From positions 602,781 to 666,780 of the forward strand of contig NZ_MBTF01000012.1 in NCBI RefSeq assembly GCF_002013915.1: a stretch of DNA of 64,000 nucleotides, read 5' to 3'. The position numbers and the translations under genes are program-made. Numbering within the stretch: the first letter of the stretch is position 1; every line of letters begins with the position of its first letter. Below the pieces are notes generated by a model. That model ran no database searches. It had not been told where the DNA came from and saw only the letters and a program-made list of their open reading frames with translations. The stretch comes from Mucilaginibacter pedocola (GTDB taxonomy: Bacteria > Bacteroidota > Bacteroidia > Sphingobacteriales > Sphingobacteriaceae). Of this stretch, positions 21,301 through 28,903 are shown in pieces.

Positions 21301-22598
21301 GCCGTATCATGAGGGATATTGGCGAGGAAGAAGTCGGCTGGAATGAGATCTGGTCGCTTTACACGCGTTTTGAACTGGATGAGGAACAGGATTACCCAAA
21401 AAGCGCCGTCGATATCGTGCTGGAACTGACCCGCCACGGCCGTTCCACTAATATACAGGAACTGGAGGCCTATATGGCCAATGATACCCAATTGGAATTC
21501 GATCGTTTCGAGAGTATATATAACCAGCTTAAAAATTATAACCAGGTCCAACTCAGTGCGCCCCAAACCGCCATGATCAACGAATGGGTCAACCGCTGGA
21601 CGCAAAGGCGGGATTTTATTAAGGCGATCAGCCGGCTGCAACACGGTGGGTACATAGACAATATCGTTCTGATGATCAATTATTTCATTAAAAACTGGGG
21701 CATCAGGATACCGGACGATAAAATGCTCGATCTGACCGAGTTTTATGATTTTTCCTCCCCGAATAACGAAGACCCGTTTGCCTATATCGTCAACCAGGTC
21801 GGGGAAAAAGCTGTAGCAGAACGGGTGGTCCTTAACCTCAGGCAAGGGGACCAGCACGACAAGGTTTGGGAGAACAATGCGGAATATGCAATCTCGCTGC
21901 ACCTGGAAGATGCTTACGAACCGATCTTAAACAGTCTGGTCGCCCGTGAGGATGTTTTGTCCGTGAAGGCCGGTGTAGCAAGACGCTACCTTGAGGAAAC
22001 CGGGGATGCCACGGGATTGATGAAGGTGCTTTATAACCAGGGTAAAAACAGTTTTCGCTGGGACCTTGCGGATATACTGAAGGATGATGAGGTTCAGGGG
22101 GACCTCAAAGATTACCTAATGGCCGTATTGCATGACGATTCAGAAGAAGAGCAGGAAAGATTGCAGGCCGCTAAAAGACTAACGGCAATGAACATCCGGG
22201 CCGGATTTGATTTTTATGCCGACTACATTCTGAGCAGGCCGCAGCTCGAAGACCGTTACGATTTCTGGTTCCGTTTCCTGAATAACCTGACCAGCATCGA
22301 GTTGTTGCCTAAATTAATGGCTTTGCTGGAATACAGCCTGCAGCCCCAGAATACCGCAGATGTTTTTAATCGCATAGACGGACAAGTAACCGATGCCCTA
22401 TTTAACCTCGCCATCTATTCGGCCGGGAACCTGCAAGCCGTCAAACAAGCGCTCGAAGCCGGAATAGCGGCACATAACCCGGACTGGAATTTTCTATTCT
22501 ACCTCATCGAAAGAATGGAGTTCCAATTCAACCTTAATCAGTCCCAGGCGATCACGCTTGACAACGCAATTGCCGCGATCGATGCCCTTGGCCTGTAG
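18372..22598 (+). CDS. STAND NTPase: DUF4062-like N-terminus, NACHT domain, long helical-repeat C-terminus
   Basis: About 1408 residues starting at the ATG at 18372, just before the first conserved block; the frame stays open to an ATG at 18321. Residues 1-170 look like DUF4062 (FQLFISCPGDVDEERVRITE, then DYGFYVGLLWKRFGTPTEME), a module that often precedes STAND NTPases and may be the effector. A NACHT ATPase follows, with Walker A GNAGSGKST (about 264-272) and Walker B AVIVLDALDE (about 319-328). The remaining 900 residues are alpha-helical repeats, the usual sensor part. Such proteins sense phage components and trigger cell death or dormancy. It is a single-gene unit, ending before a hairpin-rich gap. 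The trigger and effector activity are unknown. Confidence 0.8.
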   Translation: MKFTNVPQFQLFISCPGDVDEERVRITEICRNLETTFREMRQPISLIPLYWKDIVGEYGDMRPQTLINRVFSDYGFYVGLLWKRFGTPTEMEDGQTFDSGTEEEFYLATERKEAGEDITIYFFFKAPGDPPVGAYELEQYNKVLAFKKKIQPNGWVNYFENAVQLTDKLTSRLTSGIHNKIREEKIEAKSEIVDKAGTRPDMPTLEALAEFVAETREVPPVEAPIARTVTLEGEDPFLHFFSLGSCQQTLAALTDTHKHLALLGNAGSGKSTELVRLVEHFQHKGTALIPVFKKLSQYRGGSIEDFLQPEIKEIPAGLAVIVLDALDEIEPPYFKEAVASLDAFSEKYPETNIIVSSRTNFYELPAGKESGTLKGFDICYIDEVSFEQIIDSVDRLGGNGQAFLDEAVGQGYRELVTKPFFLNILAPVYLRNQNLKGGRHLIFEEAIRARLQYSRQDTQDKLMRLLTRMALVMEYIGRNYLTEAEFTQTIYEPEDRDLVSRSAVIVTHKGNWSFEHNNIQEYFAAKGMIDMNFDQVKNLITFPPAHNKIKPGWMNTLSFYVAITEGAQRDELIAWIVATEPEAVIKFEPHRVADETRLAIFKGIFESFRQKQLWIRSNKFSEADLAYFAEQPAALDYLAGILDSPYETFKTKLNALSVLEHFAIPAAEKGKIRQLVLNLINANWAKPEIVYSAVNSMAKLQLFDDQTIAELTARLRQESLPYFRATVYSLLTKTNKVHEYLDVFLEGIAIEALRGRNNRNNRDNLLDETILLKRGLTAVTDQRSVYALFEFFKEPYNTEYGHYRDKMDVLKNAIGQAIRLFPEDPEVFTLILSVYNNYGRSGGTGFVNELRKFFEQTGTVRTAFEAVFHNGQLRDTDRDLLLSFLLNEDTVAYSIRLVLEGAKTEKWLVSFYIAASNYTRQSDLEDKPGFLRALYLERTGQDLEGQRNNAIQELRRSREQESFDLLFDPESLKEQVRRIMRDIGEEEVGWNEIWSLYTRFELDEEQDYPKSAVDIVLELTRHGRSTNIQELEAYMANDTQLEFDRFESIYNQLKNYNQVQLSAPQTAMINEWVNRWTQRRDFIKAISRLQHGGYIDNIVLMINYFIKNWGIRIPDDKMLDLTEFYDFSSPNNEDPFAYIVNQVGEKAVAERVVLNLRQGDQHDKVWENNAEYAISLHLEDAYEPILNSLVAREDVLSVKAGVARRYLEETGDATGLMKVLYNQGKNSFRWDLADILKDDEVQGDLKDYLMAVLHDDSEEEQERLQAAKRLTAMNIRAGFDFYADYILSRPQLEDRYDFWFRFLNNLTSIELLPKLMALLEYSLQPQNTADVFNRIDGQVTDALFNLAIYSAGNLQAVKQALEAGIAAHNPDWNFLFYLIERMEFQFNLNQSQAITLDNAIAAIDALGL

Positions 22599-22611
22599 TT
22601 GAAAGCGAACG

Positions 22612-22673
22612 GCGGATAGCCACAAGAAAATTAAAACAAACCGGGCATCCCCCTCCGGGGCCGGGCTATCCGC
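22612..22673. terminator. Inverted repeat between convergent genes, probable bidirectional terminator
   Basis: Ten-base arms GCGGATAGCC (22612-22621) and GGCTATCCGC (22664-22673) enclose a second GC-rich palindrome. The site lies between the stop of the NACHT gene and the stop of the minus-strand gene at 22700. Confidence 0.5.
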
Positions 22674-22699
22674 TGTATCTGCTCCGCAGGATGCCGCTC

Positions 22700-23431
22700 C
22701 TATCCCTGATGCATAGCACCTCCCCCGGACGAAATATCCCGGATCATTTCCGACATCCTCGCCGTTGTCGCAGCAATAGCTTTTTTGGACAGCCCGGAAT
22801 TGAGCCGTTTAAGTATCCTCCAAACATCGAGACACGTGAGCGGGCCTATTCTGATAGCCACATAACGAATATCGGACCGCAGGCTTTTGAGGCCGTGCTC
22901 TGCCATGTGCGGCTGCATCCATTTACTAACTGCGGCAACGCCTGCAGGGTCGGGCGCCCCGGTCGCCGCTTCAGCGATCCCGCCGATGATCTTTTCCAGG
23001 ATACTGAACAACGCATCGATATTAACGCTGTCAGAGATATAGTATGCCATGACCGGGCGAATCCTGGAAAGCTCTTTTAGTGATTCTTTGTATCCTTCTC
23101 TCAGTTTGGAAAGGTCGTCACCCTGTAACACCGACTCTGCTTGTACCTGTATCAATACCGGTTTCACCTTTTCTAAAAACTCTTTTTCAACAGCTTCGCC
23201 GGAAAGCTCCGGTATACGGCTGTAGATCTGGCGGTAGGCTTCATCCAGGTTATCTTTCCTGAGCTTATGAAGCAAAGCATAGGCATTCAGTAAATGATAA
23301 AGGATCGACTTAAGCACTTTCCGGTCCTCACGGCTGCCCCGTAAATAGGTCGTGATACCGCTGAGCAACCAGCCGATGCACACCCCGATTGCCGGGCCCA
23401 AATATTGGAAGTCTTTAAAGGTCATAAGCAT
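22700..23431 (-). CDS. Membrane-anchored helical protein of unknown function
   Basis: 243 residues with one N-terminal membrane segment (FQYLGPAIGVCIGWLLSGITTY) and a long soluble alpha-helical remainder (KSILYHLLNAYALLHKLRKD and on). I do not recognise a family. It is the third gene of a minus-strand run beginning at 26821 and follows the pentapeptide protein by 44 bases, so the genes are probably co-transcribed. A membrane protein as the last gene of a putative defence operon fits a membrane-damaging or anchoring role, but this is a guess from position only. Confidence 0.6.
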   Translation of the reverse strand: MLMTFKDFQYLGPAIGVCIGWLLSGITTYLRGSREDRKVLKSILYHLLNAYALLHKLRKDNLDEAYRQIYSRIPELSGEAVEKEFLEKVKPVLIQVQAESVLQGDDLSKLREGYKESLKELSRIRPVMAYYISDSVNIDALFSILEKIIGGIAEAATGAPDPAGVAAVSKWMQPHMAEHGLKSLRSDIRYVAIRIGPLTCLDVWRILKRLNSGLSKKAIAATTARMSEMIRDISSGGGAMHQG

Positions 23432-23475
23432 TAATTAAACAACGAAGAAGGATACAAAAGATCAATGGACCTAAA

Positions 23476-25296
23476 TTAGCCGATCATGATCGCTTTGAGA
23501 ATCTCAAAAATAGCGGACGAGGCAATACCGTCCACGATGGAAACACCATGTTTTGCCGCAAACTCGTTCAACCGCAGGCTGATCTTTTCCATTGCGGTAA
23601 AATCCATCTCGTCCGCAGGCAACACAACCAAATCCTGTCTCAGTTCCTGTAATTCCGCTTCGTTCAACCGGGTTAAAACGCCCTTAATCTCCTCAAAATC
23701 CGCTTCGCTGTAAGGTTGCACCTTTGGTTTAAATTCGACTTTCTTGATTACCTCTGCAATATTTACCTGGCTGTTGGCTTGGGCAACGATCTTTCTGATT
23801 TTCATGATATCTATATAAAAATTAATAGTTTGATTTAATTCCATTGTTCGCTTGTCGATTCCGGTAAAGCTAACCGCCTCCAATACATCCTTTGTATCAA
23901 TACTGCTCCACTGACCCCGGTCGCGCAACATCGCCATTTTGACCATGATGGCATATTTCGAAACATAATTATCTACCTTTCGGGATATTTCCGCTTCTTC
24001 GACATCATCCGGTCCCGGAGGCCCGGAATCCCAATACCCCGTTTCCGCTTTTTTTAAGCGGCGCTTAAATTCTACCTGACTGATATCTTCGTCCGTAAAG
24101 TAGAACAATGAAAGTGAATCGATCCTTTTATCTACAAATTCGACACCCAGGTTACTACCGGTCGAAGAGGTAAAATAGTTGGTGAACGAGTAGGCCAATT
24201 CCCGTGCGATGTTACCGGTCACATCTCTCGTATCGATATGGATTAACGGCGTTTGTACCCGGTATTTGATACAGCCGGCACCAACGGTTACCTTATTCCT
24301 TCTTTCCAGCGCCGCTAACTCCTTCCGGTCAGGGCCACTGATCAGGTAGTAATTGACATTGTCAAAGATCAGCCTTTGCTGCACTTCAGAGAATTTATCG
24401 ATGAAGATAAACCGTACTTCTTCATAAAACATCCGGTTGCTACGGTCATTAGAAGTAAATTGCACATTGTCCTCATATTTGTTGCCGGTAAAACATACCG
24501 GCCCTTTAAAAGTCGCATTAGAAAAACTTAAAAGCTGGTCAAAACGGCTTTCCTGGATTTCCACATCGCCGTGAAAAGTGGCCAGGCCGAATTCTGCCTT
24601 TCCGAGGAAGTCCGTATTTTCGATCAGCACACTTTCGCACGCAAAATTAGTACTGTTGAAGAACGCATGCGTTTTGAAATGGACATCACTTAATTGAAAA
24701 ACATTGCGAACGACCATTCCTCCGAATTCCGCGTAATTAACCAGGTCGCAGTTCCGCATCAGTAATCCGCCGTTTAACCGGGCATCGTTAAAGGAAAGTG
24801 TTCCTATATGAGTGTTCGTTATAAACAGTTCCGCATTAACAATAGTGTGTTTAAAGTTCAGGATTCCCTTTTTCACCTGACAATTTTCGATACGTAAGGG
24901 ATCTGCTATCTCCGCATAATCCAGTTTTACCTCAGTATCATATTCAAATTCAATACTTCTTATCAGTATTTCAGTAACCTTGCCTGTTTCTTTTGATCCC
25001 CTTTCTTTTCCGATCAGGTAGGCACCCCGAAGATCAAATACAAATGGCCCCGGTTCACCCGACACAAGCCGGTGCTCATATTCATCGTCATCCGGCACAT
25101 GTTTTCTTGACTGTCCCAGCATTGCATCCAGCCAACGATCAAATTTATTTTTAAGCTTAAAATCGATGTCCCGGCTATGAAATATACACAGCCCTTTTTT
25201 ATCCAGGGGCATTTTTTCTGACAGGAGCTTCCCCGAAGAAATAATTGATATTTTACAGGTAATCCCCGGATGATCTTTACGTTGAAAATTGCACAT
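23476..25296 (-). CDS. Pentapeptide-repeat protein
   Basis: 606 residues. The N-terminus has an odd Cys/His-rich start (MCNFQRKDHPGITCKIS, later CIFHSRDIDF). From about residue 140 to 300 there are pentapeptide-type repeats with an aromatic or hydrophobic residue every five positions (LRIENCQ, LSFNDARLNG, AFFNSTNFA, AEFGLATFHG, LSFSNATFKG), which should form a right-handed beta-helix. The C-terminal 200 residues are helical, without a known motif. It lies between the putative nuclease gene (112 bases upstream) and the membrane protein (44 bases downstream). Pentapeptide helices can mimic DNA or act as scaffolds; the role here is not known. Confidence 0.7.
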   Translation of the reverse strand: MCNFQRKDHPGITCKISIISSGKLLSEKMPLDKKGLCIFHSRDIDFKLKNKFDRWLDAMLGQSRKHVPDDDEYEHRLVSGEPGPFVFDLRGAYLIGKERGSKETGKVTEILIRSIEFEYDTEVKLDYAEIADPLRIENCQVKKGILNFKHTIVNAELFITNTHIGTLSFNDARLNGGLLMRNCDLVNYAEFGGMVVRNVFQLSDVHFKTHAFFNSTNFACESVLIENTDFLGKAEFGLATFHGDVEIQESRFDQLLSFSNATFKGPVCFTGNKYEDNVQFTSNDRSNRMFYEEVRFIFIDKFSEVQQRLIFDNVNYYLISGPDRKELAALERRNKVTVGAGCIKYRVQTPLIHIDTRDVTGNIARELAYSFTNYFTSSTGSNLGVEFVDKRIDSLSLFYFTDEDISQVEFKRRLKKAETGYWDSGPPGPDDVEEAEISRKVDNYVSKYAIMVKMAMLRDRGQWSSIDTKDVLEAVSFTGIDKRTMELNQTINFYIDIMKIRKIVAQANSQVNIAEVIKKVEFKPKVQPYSEADFEEIKGVLTRLNEAELQELRQDLVVLPADEMDFTAMEKISLRLNEFAAKHGVSIVDGIASSAIFEILKAIMIG

Positions 25297-25408
25297 TTTA
25301 GAGGTGATAAGCAGATAATAGGTTAATAGTGCCTATATTATCGAAGGCCTGCGCCATTCTTTCTCAGCTAAATCTAAGGAAACCCTTTAAAATAACTGCT
25401 CTTTTCAA

Positions 25409-26821
25409 TTAAAAAGGTTCATCATCATCTACCAGGCGGTATCTTGTTCGTCTGCCTTTTCCCTTCCCTGCGGTATTCCTTTTTCGCGCCCCCGTTTTCT
25501 CATCGATGGTGTAAATAACCGAGCGCCCCTTGGCGATTGCATCCTCTAAAAATGCGCCGATTTTCTTTGACGCATTCGCAGTAGTTCCAACAAAACCGGC
25601 CTGAACAAGGTCTACAAAAGTATCCTTGTTCATATACCGCCTCTTCAAAGTATGCGTGCCAATCTGCACACCTCCCGAGGGGCCTTCGGTGCTGGTATCG
25701 GACAATAACAATTCCCATTGGTCAAGCGGAATGTACATACCGGGTGCCAGGGAATGATCTGTGGTTTTAAAATTTATTTTCCTGCATAGCTTGAAAAATA
25801 AGGGGCAGTCAGCAAAACGGTAATATTTCAAACCAAGACCTGGATTTTCACCGTCAATTGCCGCTTTTACCCGCTGCAGCCTTGCCAACTCATCAAAATG
25901 TGATTCCTGATTGGGATTATAATAATATTCACCCGACGCCGACCGTTGATCCATGATCTTGTATTGCACCATCACAAACGCCTCATACCTACGATGAAAA
26001 TAAATAAGATCCACACCCAAAGCTTTTTCAAGTGGTTTACGGTTAGCGTTAATTACCGTCAATTTTTCACCCTCATCATTCTGGAATTCTACCACGCCGG
26101 TTATATCGCCCTTATTCACAAACTCGTAACCCGGGAAGGTATGAAGGTCATGCGCAATAACATCATCCTCGTAGACCGTAAACGCTGTCAAACCGCTCAG
26201 AAAAGATTCACCAAAACCCTTAGTTCCCATTCGCCAGCTATCGAAAATCTTCGATCTCTCCACACCAAAAATATCAAGCGACAAACCTGCTGCATCTTTT
26301 TCAATCGCGATTTGCGATATCCGACCGGTATCTTCCTGCCCGATTTCAGGAAAATGGATACGGTTATATAACTCCGAAATGGTTTCTTTAAGCTCGGGAC
26401 GCAGGCTAATGACCTTTTCAAATAACTCCTCCCCCCTCCACTTGCCTAAGTGCTCATAACCTCCTATACGCAACCAGCTATGCTCGTCCATTACATGATG
26501 ACGAAAGCACCCGCTGAGCAATTCTGCCGATATAGGCTCCATTCCAAAAATATCATAACTCTTTAAACGAACCTGCCCAACGGCGATATTGGTTTGCTTC
26601 TTAAAAACACCGATATAACCGATCGAAAAATCATCCCGTTCGCTGTTCAACCAGATCAATCCGAGCCACCGCTGCTCGTCCCATTCGGAACTATTAGGTA
26701 CCACGAAGGTAAAAGCGCCGTGTTGGTGAATACTGTTTTCTATGCTTTCCGCCTGCTCTCTATTCATAATACGGATGACGGATGTGATACTGGGATTTAA
26801 AAAGTTCTCGGGTGCTGACAT
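25409..26821 (-). CDS. Unknown protein with a PD-(D/E)XK-like motif
   Basis: 470 residues, starting at an ATG. I recognise no named family. Around residues 265-288 there is a possible nuclease core: Glu265, then GVDLIYFHRRYEAFVMVQYK, in which Asp271 and the Q-Y-K at 286-288 would match the D and (E/Q)xK positions of restriction-like nucleases. The C-terminus is basic (KTGARKRNTAGKGKGRRTRY), which suits nucleic-acid binding. It is the first gene of the minus-strand run with the pentapeptide and membrane proteins. The nuclease assignment is an inference from one motif. Confidence 0.5.
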   Translation of the reverse strand: MSAPENFLNPSITSVIRIMNREQAESIENSIHQHGAFTFVVPNSSEWDEQRWLGLIWLNSERDDFSIGYIGVFKKQTNIAVGQVRLKSYDIFGMEPISAELLSGCFRHHVMDEHSWLRIGGYEHLGKWRGEELFEKVISLRPELKETISELYNRIHFPEIGQEDTGRISQIAIEKDAAGLSLDIFGVERSKIFDSWRMGTKGFGESFLSGLTAFTVYEDDVIAHDLHTFPGYEFVNKGDITGVVEFQNDEGEKLTVINANRKPLEKALGVDLIYFHRRYEAFVMVQYKIMDQRSASGEYYYNPNQESHFDELARLQRVKAAIDGENPGLGLKYYRFADCPLFFKLCRKINFKTTDHSLAPGMYIPLDQWELLLSDTSTEGPSGGVQIGTHTLKRRYMNKDTFVDLVQAGFVGTTANASKKIGAFLEDAIAKGRSVIYTIDEKTGARKRNTAGKGKGRRTRYRLVDDDEPF

Positions 26822-27221
26822 AAAAATAAATTTAAGGGTACTCCGCGGTTAATCCAAACCAACCGGCAAGGGCGGGTATCGCCTCCGGCTCCAAAGGCAC
26901 TTTTTATTGTTTTATTAATTTTTTCATTCAAACAGAAGAAAAGCGCAGCTAAGGTCTTGCCGGCACTGGCCATTAGGTTGGCAAAAGAACTCGCCGGACA
27001 CACGTGAGATGAGGGCTTTGCTTTCCAGTAGGCTTGCCATCGAATGCTATGTCGACCGGAAGATTATACCATGATTGCGGAAAGCGTTATACTGCATCAC
27101 CGGGGGAAACCGGGCCACCTTTGCCCTGGCTTCCCCCCGCGGAAGGGCAGAAAAAAGTATATTAAAAAAAGTGGTATGGTGCCCTGAAATTTAACCCTCC
27201 TCCGGTTTGTGGCAAAAGCAA
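26822..27221. other. Intergenic region, no gene seen
   Basis: 400 bases upstream of the nuclease-like gene. It should contain that operon's promoter. I see only short overlapping frames without protein-like composition. Confidence 0.4.
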
Positions 27222-27413
27222 TTACGGTTCGCTGGCTTTGGTGATCTTCACCCACATCTGCTTCCGCGCCTGGAGCAAATCTTCATCTGTCAGTCCCGAC
27301 GGCCCGTCTTCATTGAGGTGATGCAGCCAAAAATCAACAGCGTCTGCTTCACCGGCAGGTAAAATCCCCTCCTGGGCTTTTATCAACAATTCCCTGATGT
27401 TCTTCTTTTCCAT
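27222..27413 (-). CDS. Small protein resembling the N-terminus of FecR-type anti-sigma factors
   Basis: 63 residues (MEKKNIRELLIKAQEGILPA and on, ending QARKQMWVKITKASEP). The pattern of an acidic helix, a WLHHLNEDG-like turn and an (A/Q)RKQMW helix resembles the cytosolic N-terminal domain of FecR proteins in Sphingobacteriaceae, but the membrane segment and the periplasmic domain are missing. It has an ATG start and a proper stop. It may be a remnant of a FecR gene, or a stand-alone anti-sigma-like protein. No sigma factor gene lies next to it. Confidence 0.5.
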   Translation of the reverse strand: MEKKNIRELLIKAQEGILPAGEADAVDFWLHHLNEDGPSGLTDEDLLQARKQMWVKITKASEP

Positions 27414-27564
27414 ACGTCGATTTAGTATAAGACATCCCGGCAGGGGACATCAGGTACAAGGCGGCAAATTTTTTTTTAATAGCCATCATCGTTATCAACG
27501 CCTTCTTTAGCGGATTATCATTATCTTAAGCTCACCTTAGAACTTTATCCAATATCAAAAGATC

Positions 27565-28623
27565 ATGCATTTCCTTTATAAACTCTTTGACCTGCTTAGG
27601 ATTTATCCATGGCGTAATTTCGGTGCAATGTTGTGCTGCACTGTACTTGGTTTTTTGATCATTTCGCTATTTAACCACCGAAAATCGGAGAAATGGCTTC
27701 AGAAAATTAAACTGTCGTTCTCTGCGGGACTGTCAGGAATCTTATTGGCAGTATCCCTGGTTTTCATCGTATTTTTTTCATTTTTCTCTTATTGCTGGAT
27801 CAAGGAGGTAGGCCGTTTCGATCCTTTAGAGAACTATGTGATCAACCTGACATTATTGTTATCTTTTTCGCTTCTGTTCGGGATAATCGGTTTTTTAATT
27901 CATTTAGCCACAGCTGCCGCTTTTAAACTGGATAATATCAATTTGGCCGACTACTATCAGTCGTCGCAAAAAAACCACCTGCAGGCTACTGAAAAAGCAC
28001 AACGGAAATCTTCTGTTTGGCGTTTATTATCGGAAGCCATGGAGGGCGACCTTTCCGTGCGATTTTTAGGCTATTTAGATGATGGCGATCCAGATAGCAT
28101 AAGGACTCGCATCGATCAGCGTTCATTTTCACAGGACAAATCCGCTATGGAAATTTATGAAATTGTCGGGCTTCCGGTTTATCATGTGTATTCGGCAAGC
28201 ATTTCTTTACCGCCTCACCCTACGCCACCGGTGAACGAATTCCTGGCAGGTGGGAACCTTTTTCTGTTACAGAACAGGCTGCTCAGCACCTACCCGGACC
28301 TGTATTTTCATTTCAGCAGGGCGGTCACCAACCGGCTTTCCGATCCAAAAGAATACAGGAAAGTGAAGAGGATCATCCAGGCAGAGATCGATTACATAGA
28401 GCAGGCCGTCATTCCGGGGACCGATGAGTTTTATAATGGCAAACACGTCAAGATCAAAGTTTTTTTATACGCTTATCTGATCCAGGCACTGAATTTTAAT
28501 CAGAACTACCTGGTGCCTCTGAACAATACCGCCAAATGCAATCATGTTTTATTCGCTCTTTTCCGGTTGCTGATGCAGGGAACATTTCTCGGCCTGGTGA
28601 TCAAGAACATCCTTAAAACCTGA
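27565..28623 (+). CDS. Membrane protein of unknown function
   Basis: 352 residues with three predicted membrane segments at about 18-36, 53-78 and 87-118, followed by a soluble C-terminal part of about 230 residues that I do not recognise (PVYHVYSASISLPPHPTPPV, KVKRIIQAEIDYIEQAVIPG). It is transcribed alone, against the neighbouring genes. The build, a membrane domain plus a cytosolic domain, would suit either an effector or a sensor in the surrounding defence-like region, but nothing in the sequence shows which. Confidence 0.6.
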   Translation: MHFLYKLFDLLRIYPWRNFGAMLCCTVLGFLIISLFNHRKSEKWLQKIKLSFSAGLSGILLAVSLVFIVFFSFFSYCWIKEVGRFDPLENYVINLTLLLSFSLLFGIIGFLIHLATAAAFKLDNINLADYYQSSQKNHLQATEKAQRKSSVWRLLSEAMEGDLSVRFLGYLDDGDPDSIRTRIDQRSFSQDKSAMEIYEIVGLPVYHVYSASISLPPHPTPPVNEFLAGGNLFLLQNRLLSTYPDLYFHFSRAVTNRLSDPKEYRKVKRIIQAEIDYIEQAVIPGTDEFYNGKHVKIKVFLYAYLIQALNFNQNYLVPLNNTAKCNHVLFALFRLLMQGTFLGLVIKNILKT

Positions 28624-28693
28624 CGACCGCGATTCTAAGGATAAATATTGATCGCAATGCTCAATAAAGCTGATTTGGAACGGGATCAAAATT

Positions 28694-28891
28694 TCATATT
28701 TGAAAATGCCGGAGGAGGTGGTCAATAGCCTGGATCAGCATGGTCAGTTGTACGCCAGCCTTGATCAGTTGTTCGAGATCGATTCTTCTTTTGGATGCAA
28801 CACTCTTTTTCATTTGTAACTGTTTAACAGGTACAAATTTGGGAAGGGCATTTCCTGGTAACCGGTGATTTGCGGTCACAAATTCCAGCAT
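28694..28891 (-). CDS. Possible small protein, unknown
   Basis: 65 residues, ATG start, beginning 12 bases after the stop of the larger gene at 28904. The second half is helical and basic (MKKSVASKRRIDLEQLIKAG). It has no known motif and could be a chance frame; its position at the end of an operon is the only support. Confidence 0.3.
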   Translation of the reverse strand: MLEFVTANHRLPGNALPKFVPVKQLQMKKSVASKRRIDLEQLIKAGVQLTMLIQAIDHLLRHFQI

Positions 28892-28903
28892 AACCAGTTA
28901 TTT

